From Methylobacter tundripaludum SV96 (lineage in GTDB: Bacteria > Pseudomonadota > Gammaproteobacteria > Methylococcales > Methylomonadaceae): a stretch of DNA of 64,000 bases. The notes below the pieces were generated by a model. The model was not told the DNA's origin and searched no databases. It was given only the letters and a program-made list of their open reading frames with translations. The stretch covers positions 186,001 to 250,000 of the forward strand of contig NZ_JH109154.1 in the NCBI RefSeq assembly GCF_000190755.2, read 5' to 3'. The position numbers were made by a program, and so were the translations under genes. Shown here one piece after another: positions 51,191-60,421 of this stretch (position 1 is its first letter; each line of letters opens with the position of its first letter).

Positions 51191-52303
51191 TTAATGCAAC
51201 AAAAACAACAAATTAACCAAGCCCCAGGCTACCCCTCCGGCCGCCGGAATCGTCAAAACCCATGCCCAGACAATCCGTTCGATGACGGAAAGTTTAAGCG
51301 CGTGAGGATTCTTGGCAAAACCTACGCCCATAATCGCTGTTGAAATGCTATGCGTGGTGGAAACCGGCATGCCGAAGTGGGCGGCGGTCAACAGAATGGT
51401 CGCTGAGCTGGTTTCCGCCGCGAAACCGTGTATCGGATGCAGCTTGACCATTTTGTGGCCGAGAGTCCTGATAATGCGCCACCCGCCCACCGCAGTGCCG
51501 AGCGCCATGATCAACGCACAAGTGCAGGCGATCCAGGTGTCGATGTCTTGTTCTCCGCCATCCGGTCGTAAGAATTCAGCCCAATACGGCAACTGGTCGA
51601 GCGTACCGGCGCTGTTAGCGGTAAAAATGGCTAAAGCGATGATGCCCATGGTTTTTTGCGCATCGTTGCTGCCATGCGCAAAACCCATATAACCGGCCGA
51701 CAACAACTGGGCCTTGCCGAACACCGCATTAACCCATTTTGGGCGCGCCATCCGCGCCATGACACCTCCGGCCGAATTCATGCCGCTAATGATAGCCATC
51801 AAGCTGCCCATGATAACGATACCCAAGGTAAAACCGACAACCGGCGAACTGACCATGGGAATCACTACCTTCCACAGCAAGCCTTTATTTTCCGTCCAGA
51901 CTACCGCGGTTTTCGACCATATCAACACATCGGGATTATTGTTTCCGGCGGCCAGCGCTGCGCCGCATAAGCCGCCGATCAAGGCATGACTGGAAGAGGA
52001 CGGCAGCCCCAATGCCCAGGTAATCAGATTCCAGATAATCGCGCCGATCAGCGCACAAATCAGGATTTCGGAGGTGATATTCACCATACCGGTATCCACT
52101 AACCCCGACGAAATGGTTTTAGCCACGGCGGTACCGGATAACGCACCGACCAGATTGGTGACTGCGGCGAGTATTACCGCTTGAGTTGGCGTTAGTACTT
52201 TGGTGGCGACAACCGTGGCAATGGAGTTCGCGGTGTCGTGGAATCCGTTGATAAACTCGAATACCAGCGCTACCAGAATGACAAGCAAGAGCAAAGTCAG
52301 CAT
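51191..52303 (-). CDS. pit: Low-affinity inorganic phosphate transporter (Pit family)
   Basis: The 370-residue PHO4-fold carrier has the two inverted signature repeats: FINGFHDTANSIATVVATKV at the N-terminus and GFAHGSNDAQKTMGIIALA in the second half. It takes up metal-phosphate with protons. The DUF47 gene lies 10 bp upstream in the same operon, a standard pairing. Confidence 0.93.
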   Translation of the reverse strand: MLTLLLLVILVALVFEFINGFHDTANSIATVVATKVLTPTQAVILAAVTNLVGALSGTAVAKTISSGLVDTGMVNITSEILICALIGAIIWNLITWALGLPSSSSHALIGGLCGAALAAGNNNPDVLIWSKTAVVWTENKGLLWKVVIPMVSSPVVGFTLGIVIMGSLMAIISGMNSAGGVMARMARPKWVNAVFGKAQLLSAGYMGFAHGSNDAQKTMGIIALAIFTANSAGTLDQLPYWAEFLRPDGGEQDIDTWIACTCALIMALGTAVGGWRIIRTLGHKMVKLHPIHGFAAETSSATILLTAAHFGMPVSTTHSISTAIMGVGFAKNPHALKLSVIERIVWAWVLTIPAAGGVAWGLVNLLFLLH

Positions 52304-52313
52304 GATAACCCTT

Positions 52314-52943
52314 TTATGAATTTTTTAAGACGATATGGTAGATGACATTACCGGCATCGCGGCAGCGGTCAATCGCTTTTTCGAGGATTTCAAACAAATC
52401 CATTTTTACCAGGTAACGGATCGGATCGGTTTCATTGGCATAGGCATCCCGATACAACTCAAGTATTTGACGATCGGCTTCGGCTTCAATGGTTTGCAAC
52501 TGATCGTTTAATTTTTTGACCTCGTCCAAATCCATTCCTTTACGCAACTGTCCGACCATTTGCTCCAAGACTTCGCAGGCTTGCTCCAGCATCGCAGCGC
52601 GGCTGGTGAAATCCACATCGCCAATACGACCCACGGCTAGCGTATAGCGCTCCGCAAACTTTTCCACGACCTTAGGAATTTTGTAAAGGGCGTTGTTAAG
52701 GGCTTCAATATCTTCGCGATCGAGCACGGTAACAAAAGTATTGACCAATTCCTCGCTGATTTGCGCGAATAAATTCTTTTCCCGGCGACGCGCCTGTTTA
52801 AATTTTTCCAGAGATTGTTGCGTAGCGGGCGTGCTTAGAAGATCGATTAATGCTTTAGCGGACGAACGCGCGGACTCGGCACTGGCTTCAAGCAAGCCGT
52901 AGAATTTATCGCCTTTACCGAAAATGGTTTGCAATGAGAACAT
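52314..52943 (-). CDS. DUF47 (PhoU-like) protein, Pit accessory
   Basis: The 209-residue all-helical protein starts FGKGDKFYGLLEASAESA and belongs to the TIGR00153/DUF47 family, distant relatives of PhoU. These proteins are thought to regulate the adjacent Pit transporter. It is the first gene of the DUF47-pit operon. Confidence 0.9.
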   Translation of the reverse strand: MFSLQTIFGKGDKFYGLLEASAESARSSAKALIDLLSTPATQQSLEKFKQARRREKNLFAQISEELVNTFVTVLDREDIEALNNALYKIPKVVEKFAERYTLAVGRIGDVDFTSRAAMLEQACEVLEQMVGQLRKGMDLDEVKKLNDQLQTIEAEADRQILELYRDAYANETDPIRYLVKMDLFEILEKAIDRCRDAGNVIYHIVLKNS

Positions 52944-53085
52944 GGTGTTTCCTTATTTATTAGCCATAAGGCATTTATTAGTTTTATTGCCCCATTATCG
53001 CATAACAACACTTAATCCTTAAAAGTTCTGAGTTAAAAACAACTCAACGTGAGGTTAATAAACGGCATAAATTAAAAACTTACTT

Positions 53086-53195
53086 GGAAGCGCTGATTAA
53101 ATCCTTCGACAGGCTCAGGACGAACGGTAAGCTGTTGATTCCGTTCGTGGAGAGCTTGTCGAACCATGAGCGGAATCGATTTGTTCAGCGTTTCC
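53086..53195. repeat. MITE-like inverted REP pair, copy 3
   Basis: Outer arms GGAAGCGCTGA (53086-53096) and TCAGCGTTTCC (53185-53195) are inverted with one mismatch. Inside, CCTTCGACAGGCTCAGGACG faces GAGAGCTTGTCGAACC. It is located just upstream of a RAYT remnant. Confidence 0.72.
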
Positions 53196-53268
53196 TTAGG
53201 TGCGGAATATGAGGTTATGATCTCACTGACTATGCGACAAAGCATAATTCAGTATCGTCATTTAGGAG

Positions 53269-53436
53269 CGGCGCTATTGGGACCATCACATCCGGGACGA
53301 ATGCGATTTTGAAAGACATGTTGATCATATTCACTATAATTCCGTGAAGCATGGCTATGTCAAACGGCCTTTTTCAACATTACATCGGTATCCGCAAACA
53401 GGCGTGTTGCCGGAGCATTGGACAAACGATCTTGCT
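53269..53436 (+). pseudogene. REP-associated transposase C-terminal remnant
   Basis: The forward frame reads RRYWDHHIRDECDFERHVDH, then IHYNSVKHGYVKRPFSTLHR and TGVLPEHW, the typical RAYT C-terminus (IHYNPVKHG..., HRYV..G.LP..W). The WPYSSF part between is deleted, and the N-terminal catalytic half is absent. It lies within 75 bp of a REP pair of the TTCGACAAGCTC family, which it may once have mobilised. Confidence 0.75.
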
Positions 53437-53532
53437 TTGAAGATTTTACCTGTGGCGAGCGGCGAATTGTTGGGCTTCATTGCATTCAGTCCAACCTGCT
53501 GCCGGGAACAAGCCCTCATAAAGAGCACATGA

Positions 53533-55437
53533 ATGACAACACTAAGCTTTTCAAAATCAATTATGGAAAAAATATTAATCGCCCTGAAGTTTAGCAATAT
53601 TCGTTCATACCGATTAGCAAGCAGCCTCTATGCAGCAAAGTGGAATCGAGGTTACTTACCGGGTTTGCCAACCCAACCTACAAGTTATTTTCTCGTTTGC
53701 CTGCTGGCATGGGCCAGTATTCCGGCGGCACTGGCCGAGAATCATTCCTGCGAAGAAACCGGCGGGACGCATATCTGGATCTCACCCCTCACCCCCAAAG
53801 CCGATGGACAGGTCAAGATCATGTCGGTATCCACGGACGGCCCCGTGTCGGAGCTGGTCCTGATCGACAGCCAAGGCCGGCGCATGCCTATGCAATCCCG
53901 CCGCCGAGGCGGCCCGCCGTGGAGCCTGGTTGCCGCTTTGGACGGACTCAACGAGGGGGATTATCGAGTGGTGGCGAGCCGGGATGGTGAGCTGACCGCC
54001 TGCCACCCGCTCACCATCGGCGGATCAGACACACAGGAAAGGCCCAAAGTCTGGGGACTTGCCACCGAAGCCTTTTATTCCGCCTGGATCGAAGAGCTGT
54101 TTGGGGCGTCGCCCAATGAAAACCTCAGCTTCCCTTCCCTTGAACCGGTATTGCGCAACACCGAGCACAACTTCCTGCACAACTATCTCGGCCTCAACGA
54201 AGACAAAAGCCTGCCGCTAACCCCCGATTGCGCCGACCTGCCCTATACCCTGCGGGCTTATTTCGCCTGGAAGGTCGGCCTGCCAATCGCCTCCCGCGCT
54301 TGCGGGCGTGGCTCGGCCAACGCGCCGCCGCATTGTGAAGCGGCCACCGTCAACACCGAATTCACCCACGGCATCAGCTCGCAGTCCGACTTCAAAGAGG
54401 TCAACAGGCAGTTGGCGGATGCCGTCCATTCGGGGTCTGCACGAACCGGGCTTGAGGACGAATCCACGGATCTCTATCCCATCCCTCTCAGCCGGGAGAC
54501 GCTCTGGCCGGGGACGGTCTATGCCGATCCCTACGGCCATGTACTGGTGCTGGTTGAATGGGTGCCGCAGACGGCGGAGCGTCCCGGCATCCTGCTGGCC
54601 GTCGATGCCCAGCCGGACAATTCGGTCACCCGCAAGCAGTTCTGGGAAGGCACCTTCCTGTTCGCCAACGTCGCCGGCGCCGGACCCGGATTCAAGGCTT
54701 TCCGCCCCTTGGCCCGCACCACCTCGGGCGATTTCCAAGCGCTCGCCAATGATGAATTGGTCGATAGTCCCAGCTTCGCATCCTTTTCGCTGGAGCAGGA
54801 TCAGCTCTCTCCCGACGATTTCTACGCCAGGCTGGCCAAGCTCGTCAACCCCAGCGGCCTTGATCCCAAGCAAGCTTACGAAGCCACGCTGGACGCCTTG
54901 GTGGAGCAAATCGAGACCCGCGTGACCTCGGTAGATAACGGCGAGGCGTATTTCCGCAACAGCCCCGACAACGTCATCCCCATGCCTGACGGCGCGGCAA
55001 TTTTCCAGACCGTCGGCCCTTGGGAGGATTACTCCACGCCCTCCCGCGACATGCGCCTCATCATCGCCATCAATGTGCTGAACGGTTTGCCCGACAAGAT
55101 CGTGCGCCACTCCGAATTGTTCGTGATGAACGACATAAACCCCGAACAGGCCAAGACGGAGATCGAGCAATATCACGCAAGACGCGTCCAGGAACGCAGC
55201 ATCCGCTATACGCGCACCGATGGCAGCCCGTGGGAGCTTTCGGTGGCCGAGGTACTGGCACGGAAACCGGACTATGAAATGACTTATAATCCCAACGACT
55301 GCATCGAAATGCGTTGGGGCGCGAAGCCGGGCACGGAGGAATATTCCACCTGCCGCCGCCGTGCGTCAGCGGAACAGCGCGCGAAAATGGAGCAATACCG
55401 GATCTGGTTCCGCGAGGTACGGAGGCCGACACGATGA
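53533..55437 (+). CDS. Large secreted protein, possibly transglutaminase-like fold
   Basis: The frame has 634 residues. A signal-peptide-like segment (SYFLVCLLAWASIPAALA) begins only near residue 51, so the true start may lie downstream of 53533. The mature part begins NHSCEETGGTHIWISPL. Two blocks suggest a papain/transglutaminase-type catalytic pair: DCADLPYTLRAYFAWK (Cys near residue 233) and DPYGHVLVLVEW (His near 336). This is only a pattern judgment. The gene is more GC-rich than its neighbours and is followed by a strong terminator. It lies between transposase remnants, so it may be acquired. Confidence 0.7.
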   Translation: MTTLSFSKSIMEKILIALKFSNIRSYRLASSLYAAKWNRGYLPGLPTQPTSYFLVCLLAWASIPAALAENHSCEETGGTHIWISPLTPKADGQVKIMSVSTDGPVSELVLIDSQGRRMPMQSRRRGGPPWSLVAALDGLNEGDYRVVASRDGELTACHPLTIGGSDTQERPKVWGLATEAFYSAWIEELFGASPNENLSFPSLEPVLRNTEHNFLHNYLGLNEDKSLPLTPDCADLPYTLRAYFAWKVGLPIASRACGRGSANAPPHCEAATVNTEFTHGISSQSDFKEVNRQLADAVHSGSARTGLEDESTDLYPIPLSRETLWPGTVYADPYGHVLVLVEWVPQTAERPGILLAVDAQPDNSVTRKQFWEGTFLFANVAGAGPGFKAFRPLARTTSGDFQALANDELVDSPSFASFSLEQDQLSPDDFYARLAKLVNPSGLDPKQAYEATLDALVEQIETRVTSVDNGEAYFRNSPDNVIPMPDGAAIFQTVGPWEDYSTPSRDMRLIIAINVLNGLPDKIVRHSELFVMNDINPEQAKTEIEQYHARRVQERSIRYTRTDGSPWELSVAEVLARKPDYEMTYNPNDCIEMRWGAKPGTEEYSTCRRRASAEQRAKMEQYRIWFREVRRPTR

Positions 55438-55442
55438 AGGAA

Positions 55443-55481
55443 AGCCCTCTCTAACCCTTGGGGAGAGGGCTATTTTTTCTT
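55443..55481 (+). terminator. Rho-independent terminator after the large secreted-protein gene
   Basis: AGCCCTCTC (55443-55451) pairs with GAGAGGGCT (55463-55471), followed by ATTTTTTCTT. It starts 5 bp after the stop codon. Confidence 0.8.
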
Positions 55482-55682
55482 ACACTATCCAAGCTTCGAT
55501 AGTGATAGAGAAACCTCTGCTTATCGTTTTATTGGGTTGTGGTTCGGCACCAAAGAAACCTGCTCAACCCAACCTGCGCCCCTTGTTGCATAGCCCCATC
55601 GGTTGAGTTACGCTACGGGGAACCCGGCCATCCTTCCTTGCCGTTGTTAACAATTTAACAAGTAATACGAGGGTAAATAAAA

Positions 55683-55898
55683 ATGGATAATGACACCCTA
55701 ATAAATCAAGCGCAGCATCTTTATGCTGTATTAGAGGTCGAACAACATACGCGATCCTTACAAAACAAAACCCAGTTTGATCGCCTTGACTACTTGGTAA
55801 CGTGGGCTTATTGCCGTTATCAGCGTCGGTTAAATCGCTGTGTTTTATGTTATCAGCATCGGTTAAATGACTGTACTAGGGAGTTTTTTGGGAAGTAA
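55683..55898 (+). CDS. Possible small protein with a tandem-duplicated C-terminus
   Basis: The 71-residue frame starts MDNDTLINQAQHLYAVLEVE, preceded by GAGGG at a fair distance. The last third is built from a 26-bp sequence repeated at 55816 and 55849, giving RYQRRLNRC and CYQHRLNDC. I do not recognise a family. Composition of the first 45 residues is protein-like, but the gene could be spurious. Confidence 0.35.
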   Translation: MDNDTLINQAQHLYAVLEVEQHTRSLQNKTQFDRLDYLVTWAYCRYQRRLNRCVLCYQHRLNDCTREFFGK

Positions 55899-56036
55899 AC
55901 GACAGTTCTGCCCGCGCACTAATCATTCATGCGATCCTTCCACGAACGATACGCTTCACTGCGTGTAACATATCCTCCCTCCAATCCGCCGGGTAAACGC
56001 CGATTAATAGAGGCCTGGTCAAGGCTTGATTCGACA

Positions 56037-56250
56037 GACCGACAGAGGCAGTCATCGCGCACTGTTGCGGGAACATGGCACCATCCAGAGACAAGCCGCA
56101 ACGGCAACTGGATAATGCCGCCTCAGAAGGCCTATTTTCATACCTTTAAAGCAGAACAGGTTCATCATCAGCGCTATCAAACCAGCGCTGAGGCTAAGCA
56201 ATGTATCGAGGTGATTTACAACCGTGAACGACTTCTTCGGACAATAACTA
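56037..56250 (+). pseudogene. IS3-family transposase remnant
   Basis: One frame reads ALLREHGTIQ, the next AYFHTFKAEQVHHQRYQTSA and IEVIYNRERLL. Together these match the C-terminal integrase part of IS3-type OrfB (S.FHTLK.E..HH..Y and the catalytic Glu region, FYNR.RLH). Frameshifts, a lost SRKGN segment and a missing stretch before IEV show decay. A 19-bp unit (TCGGACAATAACTATAGAA) is repeated in tandem directly after it. The rest of the 55.9-56.3 kb spacer has no gene. Confidence 0.65.
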
Positions 56251-56312
56251 TAGAATCGGACAATAACTATAGAAAAGGTGCAACAAATTATGCGCTTAAT
56301 GTTAAAAGGCCT

Positions 56313-57317
56313 TTAACGACGGCTTAACAATTGCCGCGCCCGATTATCCGCACCTGACGGAAGTTTCTCGGGACTGGCGTTTATCCAGGCGGTTATGTCT
56401 TTCCATGCAGTGGGCGCTTGCAAATCGCGTAACAACATGTGGTAGCCATTCTGGTAAATCGCTACGGTTTTTTTCGTCGCATCCACTTGGAGAAATTGCT
56501 GTAAGAACGCATAAGTCGGCTCCTTGGGAATAATTTCGTCTTTCTCGCCGTATAGCATCAGGGTATTGCCGCGTAGCGTTGCGGCACTGTTAAATGCTGC
56601 GTCCATCAAATCAGTCAACCCGTATACCGTTTCCACGCGGGTCGCCTTGATAACCCACGGATCACGCCCCAAGGCACGAAGCATGTCGATGTTATCCGAT
56701 GCCACGACGTGGACGCCCTCCCCGGTCAAGGTCAGCCAGGGAAGACTGTGCGCCAGCGTCCAAAGCAAACCGGTTTGATACCAGGGCATGGTTGATCTGG
56801 CCCATAACGCCGGAGCAGCGAGAATAACGCCTGCGACGTCCGGCATATCGGCTTGGCTCATGGCGGTGATGACTATCGCACCGCCCATGCTTTCGCCGAG
56901 CAAATAAACCGGGCGTTTCGGGTAGCGTTGTTTGACCAATCGCACCAAAACCTGTAAATCCTTGATATAGGTCTCGCCCCCTGCCCATAATCCGCGTTTT
57001 GGAGCCATGCCGAAACCGCGTTGATCGTAAGCGAAGCAGGCAATACCCTGTTTACTGAAATATTCTCCCGGCGTAACAAAAAAACGGCTGTAGTCGTTGA
57101 AGCCGTGCAGCGCGATAATAATTGCATGCGGTTCGGTTTTCGGCAGCCAATGCCGCACCGGCAAACTTGCGCCGTCTTCGGTAAGGAAAGTATTCTCGCC
57201 AAGTTGCGCCGTATTATTTTTTGCGCCGGGCGGGTAAGTCATCGGCATACAGCCGCTTAGCGTTATAAGCAGCAAAAGAGCAATGAGTGCGTATCGGAGT
57301 TTCATGCGTTTGATCAA
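56313..57317 (-). CDS. Alpha/beta hydrolase lipoprotein (monoacylglycerol lipase/S33-like)
   Basis: The 334-residue protein has a signal peptide with lipobox LSGCMPM. The hydrolase core follows: HGFNDYSRF, FAYDQRGFG, the nucleophile elbow LGESMGGA, GEKDEIIP and YHMLL, giving a Ser-Asp-His triad. It resembles YtpA/PldB-type lipases acting on lysophospholipids or monoacylglycerols. It is probably anchored in the outer membrane. It stands alone. Confidence 0.87.
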   Translation of the reverse strand: MIKRMKLRYALIALLLLITLSGCMPMTYPPGAKNNTAQLGENTFLTEDGASLPVRHWLPKTEPHAIIIALHGFNDYSRFFVTPGEYFSKQGIACFAYDQRGFGMAPKRGLWAGGETYIKDLQVLVRLVKQRYPKRPVYLLGESMGGAIVITAMSQADMPDVAGVILAAPALWARSTMPWYQTGLLWTLAHSLPWLTLTGEGVHVVASDNIDMLRALGRDPWVIKATRVETVYGLTDLMDAAFNSAATLRGNTLMLYGEKDEIIPKEPTYAFLQQFLQVDATKKTVAIYQNGYHMLLRDLQAPTAWKDITAWINASPEKLPSGADNRARQLLSRR

Positions 57318-57417
57318 TAAATGTACAGAGGACTTTTATTATATACTCATGCCTATCAAAGTTTTCGGCGGAATTGCCTGAGACTATTCAAGCCTATCCA
57401 AAGGCTTTATCATATAC

Positions 57418-58191
57418 ATGAATGCAGTTTCCAATCCCAAGCTAACATCTCTCATTAACAATCTTTGTATTTTGGCAAGACAATCCCGTTACCCTAACAA
57501 CAGCAGCTTTCGCTCATTATCCATCAAGAAAATGCTGCGCAAAACCGTGCTTTATGTGTTGTTCGCCTTCCTGGTTTCATCGGTCGGTTTGTGTGTATTG
57601 CTGCGTTGGATGCCTGTGCCTACCTCGGCATTTATGGTGTACCGACATTTTGAAGACTTGGTGGACGACGGTTCTTACAAGTCTATTAAATACTCATGGA
57701 CCGGTGCAAAAAAAATATCGGCCTATGCCTCTTCGGCGGTTATTGCCGCCGAAGACCAGCGGTTTTTCTTACATTCCGGGTTTGATCTGCACTCTATACA
57801 ATCATCCATCGATGTCTACATGGACGGCGGACGGCTGAGGGGCGCGAGCACTATTTCCCAGCAAGTGGCCAAAAATTTATTTTTAACGCCGTCGAAAAGC
57901 TTTGTCCGCAAGGGACTGGAGGTATGGTTCACACTGCTGATCGAGTCGCTATGGAGTAAGGAGCGGATATTGACGGTTTACCTGAATATTGCGGAATTCG
58001 GCGACCATCTATTTGGCATAGAGGCTGCCAGTCAGCACTATTTTGGCGTCCATGCCGGCCAAATCAGTCGGTCGCAAGCGGCATTATTGGCGGCAACCCT
58101 GCCTAATCCGATACTGCTGCGGGCTGCGCAGCCATCAAGTTATTTACTTAAGCGGCAACAGTGGATACTCCGGCAGATGCAAAATCAGTGA
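57418..58191 (+). CDS. mtgA: Monofunctional peptidoglycan glycosyltransferase
   Basis: The 257-residue GT51 enzyme has one N-terminal membrane helix (LYVLFAFLVSSVGLCVLL) and the five GT51 motifs, including AAEDQRFFLHSGFD with the catalytic Glu, GASTISQQVAKNLFL, and YLNIAEFGDHLFGIEAAS. It polymerises lipid II into glycan strands. An alternative start at 57532 (MLRKTVLY) gives the usual length of about 220 and may be the real one. Confidence 0.9.
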   Translation: MNAVSNPKLTSLINNLCILARQSRYPNNSSFRSLSIKKMLRKTVLYVLFAFLVSSVGLCVLLRWMPVPTSAFMVYRHFEDLVDDGSYKSIKYSWTGAKKISAYASSAVIAAEDQRFFLHSGFDLHSIQSSIDVYMDGGRLRGASTISQQVAKNLFLTPSKSFVRKGLEVWFTLLIESLWSKERILTVYLNIAEFGDHLFGIEAASQHYFGVHAGQISRSQAALLAATLPNPILLRAAQPSSYLLKRQQWILRQMQNQ

Positions 58192-58290
58192 TTTTTTTAA
58201 GGCCTGTGTCTGATATAATTTAAAGTTAATATAATAACTGTCCGAGACAGACTTCCAATCACCTCAACACCAAGCAGATAGAGATAATCC

Positions 58291-59184
58291 ATGAGTATGC
58301 AAAAATCCATCATCAACACTCGTTTATTAATGAGTAGCCTGGTTATATCAAGTGTGCTTGGGGGCTGTGCGACCACCTCTGAGGTCAATGAAAAAGATCC
58401 TTGGGAAGGCTGGAATCGCGGCACTCAAGAATTTAATGACGATCTGGACAAGGCCGTTTTAAAACCCATGGCGAAAGGTTATATGTGGATAACCCCGAAA
58501 TTCGTTGATGACGGCATAACCAATTTCTTCAGTAACATGAACGACATCGGTGTAACCCTCAATGATTTTATGCAGCTCAAATTGGCACAAGGCGGTATGG
58601 ATGCCAGTCGTTTCCTGATCAACACGACAGCAGGCGTAGCCGGTTTTGTCGATGTGGCAAAAATGATTGACCTGCCCAAGCATAATGAAGACTTCGGGCA
58701 GACGCTAGGCTTCTGGGGTGTTCCGACGGGTAACTATCTGGTAGTACCGTTTATGGGCGCCAGCTCACCCAGGGAAGTCGCCGGGGCTGTTGGCGATGCA
58801 TTAATGAATCCACTCACCTATACCTTTGCATTTGCCGGTGGCGGCGCGGCCGTTAGCGCGGTCAATGCGGGAGCCAAAACGGTTGATGTCACCGATACCC
58901 GCGCCGATCTAATACCGACTGAAAAGATCGTTGATGAAGCCTCTGTCGATCGCTATTCCTTTATCAAAAATGCTTACCAGCAGCGCCGTGAATATCTGCT
59001 CCATGACGGCAATGTTCCTGAAGAAGATGAACTTCAGTTGGAAGATGAAGCTACGACCGAGACAACGAGTACGGCAAAAACCAACAACCCGGCACCGGCA
59101 ACGACCAGTAACCGCCCAGGCTCAGCTCCGGTTACTGATAATTCCAAACACTTTCTGGACTTATCGGCACCTGTTAAGAAATAA
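58291..59184 (+). CDS. mlaA: MlaA (VacJ) family outer-membrane lipoprotein
   Basis: The 297-residue protein has a signal with lipobox VLGGCATT and the family start DPWEGWNRGTQEFND. It continues with NDFMQLKLAQGG, TAGVAGFVDVAK, FGQTLGFWGVPTGNYLVVPF and the C-terminal YSFIKNAYQQRREYLL. MlaA removes misplaced phospholipids from the outer leaflet and passes them to the Mla pathway. A Thr/Ala/Pro-rich tail of ~45 residues is extra. The mlaBCDEF genes are not here. Confidence 0.93.
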   Translation: MSMQKSIINTRLLMSSLVISSVLGGCATTSEVNEKDPWEGWNRGTQEFNDDLDKAVLKPMAKGYMWITPKFVDDGITNFFSNMNDIGVTLNDFMQLKLAQGGMDASRFLINTTAGVAGFVDVAKMIDLPKHNEDFGQTLGFWGVPTGNYLVVPFMGASSPREVAGAVGDALMNPLTYTFAFAGGGAAVSAVNAGAKTVDVTDTRADLIPTEKIVDEASVDRYSFIKNAYQQRREYLLHDGNVPEEDELQLEDEATTETTSTAKTNNPAPATTSNRPGSAPVTDNSKHFLDLSAPVKK

Positions 59185-59231
59185 GCGGGGCAACGGGCGG
59201 TCGGTTCAGCCGGTCGCCCATCAATTTTAAA

Positions 59232-60071
59232 ATGAAATTTTCAATCTTCATCCTATTGTTGAGTATTTTCTCCGAATGCTCTTCATCCCCTGCCGACAAT
59301 AACTGGGCGATGATCAAACAAGCCGCGCAAATCGACGATAGCGCCCAAAGCATCGGTTCTTATACCGCCGGTTGCTTAAGTGGTGCGGTCACGCTACCTC
59401 AGAATGGCACAGGCTATCAATTGATGCGCCCTACCCGCGGCCGATCTTACGGTCATCCGGACTTGATACGATTTATTGAAAGTATAGCCAAGACCGCCCA
59501 TTTACAGCACTGGGGCGTCTTGCTCATCGGCGATCTGGGACAACCGCGCGGCGGTCCGACCCCAAGCGGACATCGCAGCCATCAAACCGGTCTCGATGTC
59601 GATATTTGGTATTTGCTTTCACAACAGGCGGCAACCCGAAGCCTGGCATTTAATGAGCGCGAAACCTGGAGCGCTCCCTCGGTTCTTGCCGCCAAATCGG
59701 ACGCCATTGATAATAACCAATGGTCGATAGCTCATGAGAAAATTCTTGAGACCGCGGCGCAAAGGCCCGAAGTAGACCGCATCTTCGTCAATCCCAGCGT
59801 CAAACGCCTATTATGCGCACGTAAATCAGCCCATAACTGGCTAAGAAAAATTCGTCCGTGGTGGGGGCATGACGATCACTTTCATGTCCGACTCAAGTGT
59901 CCGCTGAATAACAAAAACTGCACAGGGCAGGAACCGCTTCCTGAAAGCGATGGCTGCGATGCGTCGCTGGCCTGGTGGTTTTCAGAAGAAGCCAAGACGC
60001 CGGTTCCCGCAGCCAAAAAACCGGAACCGCTCGCATTGCCTGCACTATGCGATGTTGTGTTAAAAAAATAG
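59232..60071 (+). CDS. mepA: Penicillin-insensitive murein endopeptidase
   Basis: The 279-residue LAS-type metallopeptidase has a signal peptide (KFSIFILLLSIFSECSS), the zinc motif GHRSHQTGLDVDIWYLL and GHDDHFHVRLKCP with the third ligand. It cleaves D-Ala-mDAP cross-links in peptidoglycan. It follows mlaA by 47 bp, on the same strand. Confidence 0.93.
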   Translation: MKFSIFILLLSIFSECSSSPADNNWAMIKQAAQIDDSAQSIGSYTAGCLSGAVTLPQNGTGYQLMRPTRGRSYGHPDLIRFIESIAKTAHLQHWGVLLIGDLGQPRGGPTPSGHRSHQTGLDVDIWYLLSQQAATRSLAFNERETWSAPSVLAAKSDAIDNNQWSIAHEKILETAAQRPEVDRIFVNPSVKRLLCARKSAHNWLRKIRPWWGHDDHFHVRLKCPLNNKNCTGQEPLPESDGCDASLAWWFSEEAKTPVPAAKKPEPLALPALCDVVLKK

Positions 60072-60087
60072 CGCCTGGATAGCCGAA

Positions 60088-60303
60088 CTAAATCAAACCC
60101 TTCTCATCCCGGATCGGGACGATAAAGCCAAGTCCGTCATCCGTTGCAATAAATTCGGACAACTCCAGCCGCAATTTATCCAGCGCCTCATCAAGTGTTT
60201 CCTGCTTTACCTGATGAAACGAAGGCAGCATGGTTGACGCGTTATGGTACTTCAAAATATCCAATAATATTCTGGCTTGTTCAATAGTGTATCGATGTTT
60301 CAC
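60088..60303 (-). CDS. Small conserved-looking protein of unknown function
   Basis: The 71-residue protein starts MKHRYTIEQARILLDILKYH and ends in GFIVPIRDEKGLI. It is mainly helical, without membrane segments or cysteines. A weak ribosome-binding site (CGGAGAAG) precedes the ATG. It is convergent with mepA at 16 bp. No family is recognised. Confidence 0.55.
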   Translation of the reverse strand: MKHRYTIEQARILLDILKYHNASTMLPSFHQVKQETLDEALDKLRLELSEFIATDDGLGFIVPIRDEKGLI

Positions 60304-60421
60304 AACTTCTCCGTAAGTACTAATCTGTTCTATTTTTCACACAGGATCAGGTAGCCTGTTTTAATAAAAAAAGCATTATAACTTGAGACAACCGTCCTAA
60401 AAAATCCGCCTTCAAATCAGC

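Noticed and set aside
54217-55176. 319-codon frame antisense to the large secreted-protein gene
   Set aside because: Its composition is Gly/Val/Arg-rich without motifs, and the forward strand has the signal peptide and a terminator in the right place.
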